The notes: a model not told the origin generated them from the letters alone. 64,000 nucleotides of DNA from Fictibacillus gelatini DSM 15865 (GCF_000430745.1 NZ_AUMP01000024.1:1-64000), one strand, 5' to 3'; shown: positions 17,361-26,829, numbered from the stretch's first letter. Made by a program: numbers and translations.

Positions 17361-17465
17361 AAAAAGCCTAATTTCTTCGCATTAAATTTACAAGTGCCCT
17401 ATTGGTAGACGTTTTTTGGTGTCTGCTTAATAGGGTGCATTGTATGGAGAAATTCAGGCTTTTTT
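17361..17465. repeat. Long imperfect inverted repeat
   Basis: AAAAAGCCTAATTTCTTC at 17361-17378 pairs with GGAGAAATTCAGGCTTTTTT at 17446-17465. Inside, GTGCCCTATT pairs with AATAGGGTGC and GTAGAC with GTCTGC. The whole 105 bases would fold into one hairpin ending in Us. It may be a terminator, a structured RNA or a tiny mobile remnant. Confidence 0.5.
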
Positions 17466-17524
17466 ATCATTTGTTTAATGTTGTCAATCCCCGTTTTGCT
17501 GGCGGGAAAATCAAAAAAATGGAA

Positions 17525-17639
17525 TTATTCACCATCTTTCAATGTTTGATTGACTTTTGATGTTGGGGCGGGAGTTTCATAGAATGCTTTTGCCAGGTCG
17601 GGCAGGGCTGCCCATTCTTCATCGGTTAATAAAATTACA
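17525..17639 (-). pseudogene. Possible C-terminal gene remnant
   Basis: A minus-strand frame of 37 codons ending at 17525 reads TDEEWAALPDLAKAFYETP and on to a stop, with coding-like composition but no start. It is preceded by stop codons. The rest of the 588-base gap before the germination operon holds only the inverted repeat. Confidence 0.25.
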
Positions 17640-17875
17640 ATTTATCAATATTAATTTAGTTAAATAAGTATACCCTCTGGATCATTAGGTTTAATTCACA
17701 GCGCCACCCTTCCTTTTTTGGATGTTGTTTCCATCTGATGATCAGCAGTTGGAAAAAACATGTGAGTTAAATCACGGGATAGGTGATGAAGGTCGTCATT
17801 GTGTAGAGGGGAGATGAAAAAGATTCTGGATCGTAACGAAGGAAAGGGAATAAGCGGTCCATAAAAACTTGCATA

Positions 17876-19480
17876 ATGAATTGGCGTATGAGAAACAATA
17901 TGGTAACCAATGGGGAAAGAGGTGAATTTTCCATTTTTTTCTTTCGTTTTTTGAAATATAAACGTTACTCAAGTTATCAAAAAACACAACCATCCGATCA
18001 TCAAGTTCAACAGGATTCACGGAAGGATCGTCCGATCTCCTCTCAGTTATCCGTGAATATCGAGGAACTTCACCGTCTTTTCCACCAGGCGCCCGACCTG
18101 GTCATCCGAAATTTCAATCTTGCCAACAGCAAGGTGAAAGCGGCTTTAGTTTACCTGGATGGCTTATCTGATAAAAATTCAATCAGTAATAACGTTTTGC
18201 GATCCTTAATGCAAATCTCTTTCGATCCTGAAAAAGAATTGCCGACAACCGTTGGGGACGTTAAAGTCGCTCATACATGGAATTTTGTTGAAAATTCGCT
18301 TTTTGAAGGAGCCAGCGCCCTATTTATTGACGGTGAAACGAAAGTGTTTCTTTTGGATACAAAAGGATGGGCGGAACGAGCAATTGAAGATCCACAGCTT
18401 GAAACATCGCTGAAGGGCGCTCACCAGGGATTTGTAGAAACTGGAAGTCAGAATGTCGCCATGTTGCGGCGGTATATTCCGAATCGTGAACTGGTCATAA
18501 AGGAAATTACCGTTGGCGTCCGCGGGAAATCCAAGGTCTATATTGCCTATCTGGCTGATGTCGCCAGTCAAGAAGTTTTGCAAGAGCTTGAAGACAGAAT
18601 TCGACAGATTCAAATGGACACGATCATAAATACAGGAGAGCTGGCGGAGTTCATTGAAGATAATCCATTTTCCCCGTTCCCTCAATTTATATTGACCGAA
18701 CGGCCGGATGCCGCTGCCTCCCAAATTCTTCAAGGGAGATTTACGGTGATTGTCGACCGTTCTCCTGCCGTATTAATTGCGCCGGCGACATTGATGTCTT
18801 TTATTCAAAGCGTTGATGATTACAGTACCCGATGGATAGCGGCTTCTTTCATTCGTCTTCTTCGCCTTTTTGCTTTTATGATCACTTTGTTCCTGCCTGC
18901 CACATATGTGGCGGTTATATCTTTTAATTATGAGGTCATCCCTTTGCAGCTTTTTTTATCGATTGCGGAATCAAGATCAATGGTCCCCTTTCCGCCGATC
19001 TTAGAAGCACTGTTAATGGAAGTAACCATTGAAATGATGAGGGAAGCTGGAGTGCGCCTTCCAGCGCCAATGGGGCAGACGGTTGGAATTGTTGGGGGAA
19101 TCGTAGTCGGGCAAGCGGCGGTTCAGGCAGGGGTCGTGAGCAATATCATGGTGATTATAGTCGCCGCTACCGCCATCGCTTCTTTCATTATTCCTAGTTA
19201 TGATATGGGGACGGCGGTAAGGCTATTGCGATTTCCGATGATCATGTTAGCCGCGCTCTTCGGCATTACCGGAATCATGATCAGCTTTATGACAATATTG
19301 GGCCATATCATTAGCCTTGAATCTTTAGGTACGCCATATTCAAGCCCATTGGCCCCATTCCGATTCTCTGATATGAAGGACTCCTTCATTCGGTTTCCAC
19401 TATGGAAAATGGTTATAAGGCCAAAAAGCGTCAGAACGATTCAGGCAAATCGCCAGGGGAACAGCCGTAAGCAAAGGTGA
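17876..19480 (+). CDS. Spore germination receptor subunit A (GerAA/GerKA family)
   Basis: 534 residues. Residues 1-300 form the hydrophilic N-terminal part with the family motif VENSLFEGASALFIDG and GAHQGFVETGSQNVAMLRRYI; residues about 305-475 contain several membrane spans (RLFAFMITLFLPATYVAV, then MGQTVGIVGGIVVGQAAVQA). This is the inner-membrane germinant receptor A subunit. The start is uncertain: ATG 17876 has no binding site, and ATG 17900 or a start just after GAGGTGA near 17920 is possible. Stop and next start are adjacent (operon). Confidence 0.9.
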   Translation: MNWRMRNNMVTNGERGEFSIFFFRFLKYKRYSSYQKTQPSDHQVQQDSRKDRPISSQLSVNIEELHRLFHQAPDLVIRNFNLANSKVKAALVYLDGLSDKNSISNNVLRSLMQISFDPEKELPTTVGDVKVAHTWNFVENSLFEGASALFIDGETKVFLLDTKGWAERAIEDPQLETSLKGAHQGFVETGSQNVAMLRRYIPNRELVIKEITVGVRGKSKVYIAYLADVASQEVLQELEDRIRQIQMDTIINTGELAEFIEDNPFSPFPQFILTERPDAAASQILQGRFTVIVDRSPAVLIAPATLMSFIQSVDDYSTRWIAASFIRLLRLFAFMITLFLPATYVAVISFNYEVIPLQLFLSIAESRSMVPFPPILEALLMEVTIEMMREAGVRLPAPMGQTVGIVGGIVVGQAAVQAGVVSNIMVIIVAATAIASFIIPSYDMGTAVRLLRFPMIMLAALFGITGIMISFMTILGHIISLESLGTPYSSPLAPFRFSDMKDSFIRFPLWKMVIRPKSVRTIQANRQGNSRKQR

Positions 19481-19481
19481 G

Positions 19482-20585
19482 ATGATGAAAAAATATACGT
19501 TTAATGAAATCACTTATTACCAATTTGTGTTTTTGATTATGGGAACTCAAATAGGGGCGGGTTTTTTGGCTCTGCCGAGAGTTCTTGCTGAGAGGGCTGG
19601 TACAGACGGTTGGATGGGTGTTGTGATTGGCTGGTTGCTCAGTGTTGCTGCAAGCATTTTTTTAGTGAAGACTGCGGAAAAGTATCCAAATAAGACCGTC
19701 ACTGACATACTTACGCATTTATTTGGCCGAGTGCCTGGGAAGTTAGCTACTTTTATTTACATGTTATACAACATCTGGTTCACATGGATTATACTGATCA
19801 ACGCCATGCTATATATCAAAGGATGGTTTCTTCCCAATACCCCTGATTATCTCATTATGTTTTTATTTTCAATTCCAACGTTCCTTATTGTAAGAAATGG
19901 CCTGAGAATTATTGGAAGGTACTCGGAATTGGTTTTTTACTTGACAATATGGGTTCCGGTTCTCTTTCTTGTCTTATTAAAGGATGGGAGTTTCCTGCAT
20001 TTGTTTCCATTGTTTAAAGTGGAGTGGAGCAAAATGGCAGCTTCCGGACTCCCGGCTATTTATTCATTTTTAGGGTTTGAGCTCGCCTTTTTCTTTTACC
20101 CTTTTTTACAGAAAAAAGAGCATGCTGTTCGCGGCATTGTCATTGCAAATACCTTAACGATGCTCTTTTATCTAGTTGTTACTCTCGCCTGTTTTATATT
20201 TATAAGCCCTGATGAAATTACAGGCTATAATCAGCCTGTACTGAATTTGCTGAAAGTCATTGAATTTCGTTTTTTTGAGAGAGTGGATATGATCATATTG
20301 AATATTTTGCTTCTTATCGCTTCTACCACCTGGATCCCGTATTTTTATTGCGGGGTATATTGTTCCAGCCAGTTGATGAACAAAGCGGATCACCACTCTC
20401 ACGTCCCTATTTTTTTAGGCCTGTTCATTGCGGGGACATTGATCATTCATCCAACCTGGGAAGAGTTTGAAACGTGGCAACATTGGATGGCAAACGCTGG
20501 AATTGTGTTTGCCTACTTATTTCCGGCTTTTTTATGGATGTACAGTTGGGGATATGAGAAATATAAACGGAGGAAAGCCCTATGA
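19482..20585 (+). CDS. Spore germination receptor subunit B (GerAB/GerKB permease-like)
   Basis: 367 residues with about ten membrane spans, amino-acid-permease type. The family start GTQIGAGFLALPRVLAE lies at 21-37; SFLGFELAFFFYPFL is the typical mid-region. The B subunit is thought to bind the germinant. AAAGGTGA precedes the ATG, and the last four bases (ATGA) overlap the C-subunit start. Confidence 0.92.
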   Translation: MMKKYTFNEITYYQFVFLIMGTQIGAGFLALPRVLAERAGTDGWMGVVIGWLLSVAASIFLVKTAEKYPNKTVTDILTHLFGRVPGKLATFIYMLYNIWFTWIILINAMLYIKGWFLPNTPDYLIMFLFSIPTFLIVRNGLRIIGRYSELVFYLTIWVPVLFLVLLKDGSFLHLFPLFKVEWSKMAASGLPAIYSFLGFELAFFFYPFLQKKEHAVRGIVIANTLTMLFYLVVTLACFIFISPDEITGYNQPVLNLLKVIEFRFFERVDMIILNILLLIASTTWIPYFYCGVYCSSQLMNKADHHSHVPIFLGLFIAGTLIIHPTWEEFETWQHWMANAGIVFAYLFPAFLWMYSWGYEKYKRRKAL

Positions 20586-21685
20586 GACGGAAAATCTTCT
20601 TATGCCTTTCACTCATGTCACTGGTGATCAGTGGATGTTTTGACCAGACTGCAATTGAAGATATTAGCGCCGCGCTCGTTTTAGGTATGGATTTGGATGA
20701 CCAGGGCGATTTGCTAGTTTATATGTCCAGCCCCGTATTTAATAAAGAGGCGGAAACTAAGGAGGAAGTGTATCAGGTTAAAGCAGTCTCGTTGCGCAAT
20801 TCCAGAAATAGTTTTGATGAAAGGGTGATGGGCTTATCATCAGGAAGTAAAACGCAAATTTTTCTGATCGGCAAAAGGCTTTTAAAAATGAAGAACTGGG
20901 ACAAATATCTCGATCCTTTCTACAGAGACCCTAAAAATACGGTAACCTCTCGTGTAGTCGCTGTTGATGGAGCCGTTAAGGATATTATTTTTGATAAACC
21001 GGTAGATAAACCGCGCCTTCCTTTGTACTTAACAAAGTTAATTGATACAGCTGCGCAAAGAAATCTTATTAGAAGGACGACTTTGCAGGAGTTTCGCGGA
21101 CAAATGGTAGACAAAGGGCGAACACCGTGGATTATCGAATTGGCTAAAGGGAAAAGGATCGAATTAAAAGGCTCCACATTACTTACAAAGCAAGGGCAAT
21201 ATCAATTATCCATCACGCAATACGAAACTGAATTATTGCGCATTTTAGAAGGAAAAAGGGAAGGGGATTACTCTCTCACACTACCAGTTTCTTCGAAAGC
21301 GGCACATGATAAGAAAACGTACGCTAGCTTCTCGATTCCGGTCTTGAAAGTGAAGAAAAGGGTCCGGTATAAAGGCCGTTTTGTCTTCGATATCAATGTA
21401 AAATTAAAATTTGGGCTAGGGGAACAGGTAATTCCATTGGGAGTGGAAATAAATTCTAAGGAACTTGAAAAAAACATTCAAAACCAACTTGAAAAAGATC
21501 TCAACCAGTTAATTCATAAATTGCAAAAAAATAAAGTTGATCCTTTAGGGCTTGGTCTTTATGCGCGGGCCTACACTTATCCCGAATGGAAAAAAAACCA
21601 GGATCACTGGGTAGATTCCCTCGCAGCATCAAAAATTAACATACATGTGGATGCCAAAATCAAAAGTATGGGAACCATGAGATGA
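20582..21685 (+). CDS. Spore germination receptor subunit C lipoprotein (GerAC/GerKC family)
   Basis: 367 residues of the Ger(x)C family. A lipoprotein signal peptide with lipobox VISGC places the mature Cys at residue 19; EDISAALVLGMDLDD and the C-terminal LYARAYTYPEWKK are family features. With subunits A and B it makes a complete GerA-type receptor; which germinant it senses cannot be read from sequence. The GerABC order and overlaps show a tight operon. Confidence 0.92.
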   Translation: MRRKIFLCLSLMSLVISGCFDQTAIEDISAALVLGMDLDDQGDLLVYMSSPVFNKEAETKEEVYQVKAVSLRNSRNSFDERVMGLSSGSKTQIFLIGKRLLKMKNWDKYLDPFYRDPKNTVTSRVVAVDGAVKDIIFDKPVDKPRLPLYLTKLIDTAAQRNLIRRTTLQEFRGQMVDKGRTPWIIELAKGKRIELKGSTLLTKQGQYQLSITQYETELLRILEGKREGDYSLTLPVSSKAAHDKKTYASFSIPVLKVKKRVRYKGRFVFDINVKLKFGLGEQVIPLGVEINSKELEKNIQNQLEKDLNQLIHKLQKNKVDPLGLGLYARAYTYPEWKKNQDHWVDSLAASKINIHVDAKIKSMGTMR

Positions 21686-21762
21686 TTTTGAGAAATCACT
21701 TTTCATTCGTTGATCAGCTAAAAGACAAAATTTAAAGGTTGGCACTAATTTTTGTCCAATAG

Positions 21763-21783
21763 CGGGTGTCTAAAGGACACCCG
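21763..21783. other. Perfect hairpin after the germination operon
   Basis: CGGGTGTC and GACACCCG around TAAAG, extended by CCAATAG/CAATTGG outside. No U-run follows, so it may not be a terminator. Confidence 0.4.
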
Positions 21784-21912
21784 ACAATTGGAACTGTCTC
21801 ATTAGATTGGCCAAAACCCAGGCAAGTGCAACGTTTGCTTCTTTTCTCCGAGTTCAGCGCACACAAAGCAGAAAATTTAATTTGTCATGTTCATCAACGT
21901 CATCAGACAGAA

Positions 21913-21934
21913 TGTTAGTTATCTGTAACTAACA
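21913..21934. promoter_or_regulatory. Orphan TetR-type operator
   Basis: TGTTAGTT-ATCTGT-AACTAACA, arms identical to the operator before the tetR gene at 23787-23808, but lying past the 3' end of the MFS gene with no gene to control. Confidence 0.6.
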
Positions 21935-21956
21935 ACTGGCGCAAAAAATTTGCTAC

Positions 21957-23132
21957 TTAAGATGTCAAATGAGAATTCTCACTTTTATCTGCCTTCTTTC
22001 TAAGTTGTAATGTTCGTTTGACAAAAAGTACAAAAATCAGCAAAGAAATGAATCCTGAAACAGCACATGCCGCAAATAAGAATGGGTAGCCCAGGTACTG
22101 AGAAACCAATCCGAGAATGATCGATCCGAGCCCGATCCCTAAATCTAAGGCCGTGAAAAAAGAAGCATTGGCCACCCCTTTTTTTGCAGAAGAAACAAGG
22201 GAGAGAATGGCCGCTTGAAACGTCGGCTGCGCTGACCCGAAACCAATCCCATACAAAATTGCAGAAACAACGATTCCTTTTAATCCAGTGGATAAACTCA
22301 AGAGGAGCAGGGCGATAATTGTAATAATCAAGGACGGGATAATGATCGAGCCTTCATTATAACGATCCGAAAGCTTTCCCGCAACAGGACGGGTGACGGT
22401 CAGTGTGATGGCATAGATCAAAAAGAAAGTACCTGCATTGACTTGAATGGATTCGGCGAACAGCGGCAGGAATGTGGTAATACCGCCATACGTAAGGGCC
22501 AAAAAGAATATTGCTGCAGATATAGGCAGGACAGATTTGTCGAAAAACACCACTTTTCTTTTGGCGTCCGATTGTAATGTCGGTACCTTCGTTGCCAGGG
22601 CGATAAGGATGGCAGCCACAGATAAGCCGAAAGCCATAAAGACCAAATGACGGAAAGAGTAGCTTTGGATCAACCATACACCGATAATGGGCCCAATAGC
22701 CATAGCTACAGTCATTGACATGCCATACCACCCCATTCCTTCACCCCGGCGGCGGGTAGGGATCACATCGGTAATCGAAGTTCCGATAGATGTGGTCGAA
22801 ATGGCCCAACCGCATCCATGGAGTGCTCGCAAAAACAGTAAAAAAACAATTCCGCTTGCCCAGTTGTACAGAAACATAGAGATTGCGAAGATAATAAGGC
22901 CCGCAATTATAAAGAAGCGCCTACCGAAACGATCTAGAAGTCCCCCGATAATAGGACGGGCAATAACTGCGGATAACGTAAAGCCTCCGATGATTAATCC
23001 GAGTTGTGATTCACCGATGCCTATTTTTTTGATGTAAACCGGTAATGTTGGAAGGAGCAAATAAAACCCGAAGCATAAGAAAAACAAAGTCAACGTAAGT
23101 CCGATAAACGATTTAGTCCATAGGCGTTCCAT
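21957..23132 (-). CDS. MFS transporter, DHA1 type
   Basis: 391 residues, 12 predicted membrane spans. The MFS motif A is present as GGLLDRFGRRFFI (about 63-75) after span 2. It resembles the YwoG group of Bacillus drug-exporter-like MFS proteins. The substrate is unknown. It follows the TetR gene on the same strand and has its own operator-like site at 23152-23169, so TetR-controlled efflux is likely. Confidence 0.88.
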   Translation of the reverse strand: MERLWTKSFIGLTLTLFFLCFGFYLLLPTLPVYIKKIGIGESQLGLIIGGFTLSAVIARPIIGGLLDRFGRRFFIIAGLIIFAISMFLYNWASGIVFLLFLRALHGCGWAISTTSIGTSITDVIPTRRRGEGMGWYGMSMTVAMAIGPIIGVWLIQSYSFRHLVFMAFGLSVAAILIALATKVPTLQSDAKRKVVFFDKSVLPISAAIFFLALTYGGITTFLPLFAESIQVNAGTFFLIYAITLTVTRPVAGKLSDRYNEGSIIIPSLIITIIALLLLSLSTGLKGIVVSAILYGIGFGSAQPTFQAAILSLVSSAKKGVANASFFTALDLGIGLGSIILGLVSQYLGYPFLFAACAVSGFISLLIFVLFVKRTLQLRKKADKSENSHLTS

Positions 23133-23151
23133 ACAAAGGCCTCCTCAAATA

Positions 23152-23169
23152 TTAGTTATTACTAACTAA
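23152..23169. promoter_or_regulatory. TetR-type operator before the MFS gene
   Basis: TTAGTT-ATTACT-AACTAA, six-base arms of the TGTTAGTT/AACTAACA palindrome, 20 bases before the MFS start. Confidence 0.6.
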
Positions 23170-23186
23170 CTTATAGATGAAAAAAA

Positions 23187-23771
23187 TTAAGTTCTTAAAC
23201 CCCTGGCAATAATGGATACAGCCTCTTCAAGGCCATCATCCACTACATCTGGCACAATACCTTCAAGCAGTGTACTGGCAACAAACTTCCCATAATTATA
23301 CTTCATGATCGTTAATGCCTGGTTTTTAGGATTGCCCTTAACAACCTTTCCTTTTTGCTGCATGACTTGAAGATAGTCAGTAACAATTTTAAAAAACTTT
23401 GAAGCGTTATTGTGTACACCTAGATGGATTTCAGGCATTGTTTTTCGTTCCATGACAGAAATTAAATAAATTTTTTTATTTTTCTTCAGAACTTCATGGT
23501 ACAGCTTACTGATCATTAATAAATCTGTTTCTAACTCATATGTGAGGTTCTTTTGGATAATTTGCTCAATAGGTACAGAATAAAGATAATTATCAATAAC
23601 GGCTTCTAGTATAGCTTTCTTGGATCCAAACGTCCGAAACACCGTCATTTCACTAACGGATGCTGCTGCAGCGATTTCCTTAATCGTTACCGCCTTATAT
23701 CCCTTTTCAGACATGAGGTCAACGGTAGATGATAATATTTTATCGGCGGTGTTTTCTTTTTTGGCACTCAA
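23187..23771 (-). CDS. TetR family regulator
   Basis: 194 residues. The helix-turn-helix is at about 8-55 (ADKILSSTVDLMSEKGYKAV, IKEIAAAASVSEMTVFRTFG). The TTG at 23771 is preferred because TAGGAGTGAG lies seven bases before it; the upstream GTG at 23780 is inside that site. The gene sits upstream of the MFS gene and is flanked by palindromes with TGTTAGTT arms, including one that overlaps its own promoter region, which points to autorepression. Confidence 0.88.
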   Translation of the reverse strand: MSAKKENTADKILSSTVDLMSEKGYKAVTIKEIAAAASVSEMTVFRTFGSKKAILEAVIDNYLYSVPIEQIIQKNLTYELETDLLMISKLYHEVLKKNKKIYLISVMERKTMPEIHLGVHNNASKFFKIVTDYLQVMQQKGKVVKGNPKNQALTIMKYNYGKFVASTLLEGIVPDVVDDGLEEAVSIIARGLRT

Positions 23772-23786
23772 ACGACTCACTCCTAA

Positions 23787-23808
23787 TGTTAGTTATCAGA
23801 AACTAACA
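23787..23808. promoter_or_regulatory. TetR-type operator before its own gene
   Basis: TGTTAGTT-ATCAGA-AACTAACA, perfect 8-base arms, directly upstream of the regulator start. A half-site TGTTAGTCATC follows near 23896. Confidence 0.7.
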
Positions 23809-24037
23809 TTTTTGTTTTAAGTATACTCCTTCCTTAAAGATTGTCAAGCGGGTACGTTATTATCTTATGTCACTCCTGAGTAAGTTGGAACGTGAATGTT
23901 AGTCATCTCGTAATTTACATAATAAGTTTTGCAGAAGCCATTTTAGGGATAGACTTGGATGATCTCTATCTAACCTTGATTATTTTCATTGGATAATATA
24001 AGTGAATAGCTATATATTTATATACGGAGGTGTACAG

Positions 24038-24385
24038 ATGAAATCAACAACTTTTGAGCTTGACAAAGTGGCACAAGTTTTAAAATTACTCGGCGATAAA
24101 ACACGATTAACAATGGTCGCCATTCTCAACCATCGGGAATGTTGCGTTTGTGAATTTCTTGAAGTGTTTACGATGAGCCAGCCTTCCATTAGCCAACATC
24201 TTCGTAAACTTAAAGATGCCGGACTCCTGAATGAAGAAAAACGAGGCCAGTGGGTTTATTATTCTATAAATACAGAGAGTGAGTTATATGAATTGGTTGA
24301 AGATTTATTGCAATATGTACCAGACCAGGTGGAGCAATTAAACAAAATCGATGCGAGCAAGGTTAATGCTCGTTGCAATTGCTAA
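24038..24385 (+). CDS. arsR: ArsR family arsenic-responsive repressor
   Basis: 115 residues. Winged helix with the arsenic site in the recognition region: Cys35, Cys36 and Cys38 (ECCVCEF); two more Cys end the protein (NARCNC, 113 and 115). The start ATG 24038 has GGAGGTG upstream. It opens the arsR-acr3-arsC run and should release DNA when arsenite binds. Confidence 0.9.
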   Translation: MKSTTFELDKVAQVLKLLGDKTRLTMVAILNHRECCVCEFLEVFTMSQPSISQHLRKLKDAGLLNEEKRGQWVYYSINTESELYELVEDLLQYVPDQVEQLNKIDASKVNARCNC

Positions 24386-24413
24386 TTACAGCATGAAAGG
24401 GGAGCTTTAGAAG

Positions 24414-25469
24414 GTGAGTAATTCAGGAAAAAAACGTTTGTCTTTCCTTGACCGTTATTTAACGCTTTGGATATTCCTTGCGATGGCGGCAGGAATCAGT
24501 ATGGGATTTGTTTTTCCGGGCTTTATCGACGGTCTCAACCGTTTACAAGTAGGCACGACATCGCTTCCACTTGCCATCGGATTAATTTTAATGATGTATC
24601 CGCCTTTAGCGAAAGTTCGTTATGAGGAAATGGGAAGAGTCTTTAAGGATGTAAAAGTGCTTTTATTATCTCTAGTCCAAAACTGGATCATTGGCCCCAT
24701 CTTAATGTTTATCTTAGCCATCGCTTTTTTGCCGGATAAACCTGAGTACATGGTTGGATTGATTATGATCGGGCTGGCTCGCTGTATTGCAATGGTCATC
24801 GTATGGAATGATCTTGCTAAAGGAGATACAGAATACGCCGCGGCATTAGTGGCATTTAACTCTGTCTTTCAGATGCTTTTCTTTTCCGTCTATGCCTATG
24901 TATTTGTCACGATTATTCCGGAATGGCTCGGCATTCAAGGGGCAATAGTCAACATTACGATGGCAGAGGTCGCTAAGTCTGTGTTTATTTACCTCGGTAT
25001 TCCATTTATCTCTGGCATGCTGACACGCCTCGTGCTTGTAAAAGCAAGAGGCAGGCAATGGTATGAAAAAGTGTTCATTCCAAAAATCAGTCCGATTACA
25101 CTTATTGCATTGTTGTTTACAATTATCGTCATGTTCTCCTTAAAAGGAGATGTCATTGTCAGCTTGCCGCTGGATGTCGTTCGAATTGCGGTCCCACTCT
25201 TAATTTACTTTATCGTGATGTTTTTTGTTTCATTCATCTTAGGAAAGAAAATGGGCGCCAACTATCCCGTAACAACTACACTCGCATTCACGGCAGGAAG
25301 CAATAATTTTGAATTGGCAATTGCTGTAGCCGTTGGCGTTTTTGGGATTCATTCTGGGGCGGCGTTCTCTGCTGTTATCGGGCCACTTGTAGAAGTTCCT
25401 GTCATGATTGCTCTGGTCAACGTAGCCTTATGGTTTCAACGAAAATACTTTAAAAATCAATCAGCATAA
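24414..25469 (+). CDS. acr3: Arsenite efflux permease Acr3
   Basis: 351 residues with ten membrane spans of the Acr3 family. The conserved Cys is in the span reading [19 protein letters not shown] (about 121-139), the signature of the arsenite channel. The start is a GTG, 10-12 bases after GGGGAG. Positioned between arsR and arsC. Confidence 0.93.
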   Translation: MSNSGKKRLSFLDRYLTLWIFLAMAAGISMGFVFPGFIDGLNRLQVGTTSLPLAIGLILMMYPPLAKVRYEEMGRVFKDVKVLLLSLVQNWIIGPILMFILAIAFLPDKPEYMVGLIMIGLARCIAMVIVWNDLAKGDTEYAAALVAFNSVFQMLFFSVYAYVFVTIIPEWLGIQGAIVNITMAEVAKSVFIYLGIPFISGMLTRLVLVKARGRQWYEKVFIPKISPITLIALLFTIIVMFSLKGDVIVSLPLDVVRIAVPLLIYFIVMFFVSFILGKKMGANYPVTTTLAFTAGSNNFELAIAVAVGVFGIHSGAAFSAVIGPLVEVPVMIALVNVALWFQRKYFKNQSA

Positions 25470-25483
25470 AGGTGGAAACAACG

Positions 25484-25906
25484 ATGGAGAACAAGAAAAT
25501 CATCTATTTCTTATGTACGGGAAACTCTTGCCGCAGCCAAATGGCAGAAGGATTCGGAAAAAAATATCTTGGTGACCGTTACGATGTATATAGTGCCGGC
25601 ATTGAAGCACATGGACTGAATCCCAATGCAGTTAAAGCGATGAAAGAAAAAGGCATTGATATTTTGAATCAAACGTCAGATAGAATTGATGCTGAACTAT
25701 TGAATAAGGCGGACTTTGTCATTACTCTCTGTGGTGATGCGAATGAGAAATGTCCCATGACTCCGCCTCAGGTCAAACGTGCTCACTGGGGTTTTGACGA
25801 TCCTGCAAAAGCCGAAGGTACAGAGGAAGAAAAATGGGCAGTATTCCAACGGGTACGCGATGAGATCGAAAACAGAATAAAACAATTTGCTAAAACTGGA
25901 GAATAA
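25484..25906 (+). CDS. arsC: Arsenate reductase, thioredoxin-coupled
   Basis: 140 residues of the low-molecular-weight phosphatase-like type. P-loop CTGNSCR starts with nucleophile Cys11; Cys83 and Cys90 ([10 protein letters not shown]) are the two further redox Cys. It reduces arsenate to arsenite for Acr3. The ATG 25484 follows AAAGGTGG; an upstream in-frame GTG overlaps that site. Confidence 0.94.
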   Translation: MENKKIIYFLCTGNSCRSQMAEGFGKKYLGDRYDVYSAGIEAHGLNPNAVKAMKEKGIDILNQTSDRIDAELLNKADFVITLCGDANEKCPMTPPQVKRAHWGFDDPAKAEGTEEEKWAVFQRVRDEIENRIKQFAKTGE

Positions 25907-25935
25907 AAAGGGGAACCAATTCGGCTCCCTTTTTA
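25905..25935 (+). terminator. Terminator after arsC
   Basis: AAAAAGGGGA and TCCCTTTTT pair around an 11-base loop; Us follow. Confidence 0.75.
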
Positions 25936-25936
25936 T

Positions 25937-25956
25937 ATATCAAATTTTTTTGATTT
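25937..25956. promoter_or_regulatory. ArsR-type operator (ATATCAAA/TTTGAT)
   Basis: ATATCAAA-TTTT-TTTGATTT. One of three clear copies of the same dyad in this island; also overlaps the end of the arsC terminator. Confidence 0.6.
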
Positions 25957-25996
25957 TTCAGTTGCAAAATGATGGTATACAGGATATAGTATAAAT

Positions 25997-26016
25997 AAAT
26001 CAAATAATTTTGATGT
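25997..26016. promoter_or_regulatory. ArsR-type operator before the second arsR
   Basis: AAATCAAA-TAAT-TTTGATGT, 18 bases before the start of the second arsR gene. Confidence 0.6.
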
Positions 26017-26033
26017 ATAGAGGAATGAGATCA

Positions 26034-26345
26034 ATGAAACTAATCCCTGCGAATGACGAAACATTTGAACATTATGCGAGTGCTTTTAAAGCCTTAGCTG
26101 ACCCAAAACGTTTAAAACTAATGAATGAATTATGTACCCGGGGGCAAGTATGTGTATGCGATCTTTGCGAGATTATGGAGATGCCCCAATCAAAACTTTC
26201 TTACCATCTGAAAATCTTAATGGATGCTGATCTCATTACACAAGAAAAGAAAGGAAAATGGAACTACTATGAATTAAATCAAAGCCGGATGAATCATTTA
26301 TTGTCTCCTGAATTATGTTGCCTGTTTCGCCCTACTTCTTGGTAA
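26034..26345 (+). CDS. Second ArsR family repressor
   Basis: 103 residues. Winged helix FKALADPKRLKLMNELCTRG (18-37) with metalloid ligands in QVCVCDLCEIM (Cys40, Cys42, Cys45), and a tail with PELCCLF. ATG 26034 is chosen because AGAGG lies ten bases before it. It is distinct from the first ArsR and probably controls arsI through the ATATCAAA dyads that lie before both genes. Confidence 0.88.
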   Translation: MKLIPANDETFEHYASAFKALADPKRLKLMNELCTRGQVCVCDLCEIMEMPQSKLSYHLKILMDADLITQEKKGKWNYYELNQSRMNHLLSPELCCLFRPTSW

Positions 26346-26363
26346 CAAATTTTTTTGGACAAT

Positions 26364-26383
26364 ATATCAAAAAAATTTGATAT
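26364..26383. promoter_or_regulatory. ArsR-type operator before arsI
   Basis: ATATCAAA-AAAA-TTTGATAT, a perfect palindrome, 30 bases before the arsI start. Confidence 0.7.
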
Positions 26384-26412
26384 AAAATACCCCCTTAGGA
26401 GGAATCACGTAT

Positions 26413-26808
26413 ATGAAAATTCACGTTGGTTTAAATGTAACGAATTTAGAAGCGTCCATTTCCTTTTATTCAAAACTATTTGGCACTGAACCTGTTAAAG
26501 TGAAACCGAATTATGCAAAGTTTTTGTTGGAAGACCCGGGGCTAAATTTTACGCTGCGTCCCGTTGAACGAGTCGAAGGAAACCATATCAATCATTTCGG
26601 TTTCCAAGTCGCCAGTATAGAAGAATTAAATAAGTATAAGGTTCGACTAAATAAAGAAGGGTTTTTCTCCCGGGATGAAAACGATACAACATGTTGTTAT
26701 GCAAGGCAAGATAAATTTTGGATCACTGATCCAGATGGCCACGAATGGGAATTTTTCTTCACTAAAGAAGACATCGAGGTAGACACGATCAATTCTTGCT
26801 GCAGTTAA
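26413..26808 (+). CDS. arsI: ArsI/CadI-type VOC metalloenzyme (C-As lyase)
   Basis: 131 residues of the vicinal-oxygen-chelate fold. Metal ligand candidates are His4, His61 and Glu113 (DPDGHEWEFF); the arsenical-binding Cys pair is C94-C95 in TTCCYARQDKFW, the ArsI hallmark. It breaks the carbon-arsenic bond of trivalent organoarsenicals. The tail adds two more Cys (NSCCS). It sits in an arsenic cluster with a dedicated ArsR site upstream, supporting ArsI over a simple glyoxalase. Confidence 0.88.
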   Translation: MKIHVGLNVTNLEASISFYSKLFGTEPVKVKPNYAKFLLEDPGLNFTLRPVERVEGNHINHFGFQVASIEELNKYKVRLNKEGFFSRDENDTTCCYARQDKFWITDPDGHEWEFFFTKEDIEVDTINSCCS

Positions 26809-26829
26809 GCCAAAAAGGAGAGTTCACTT

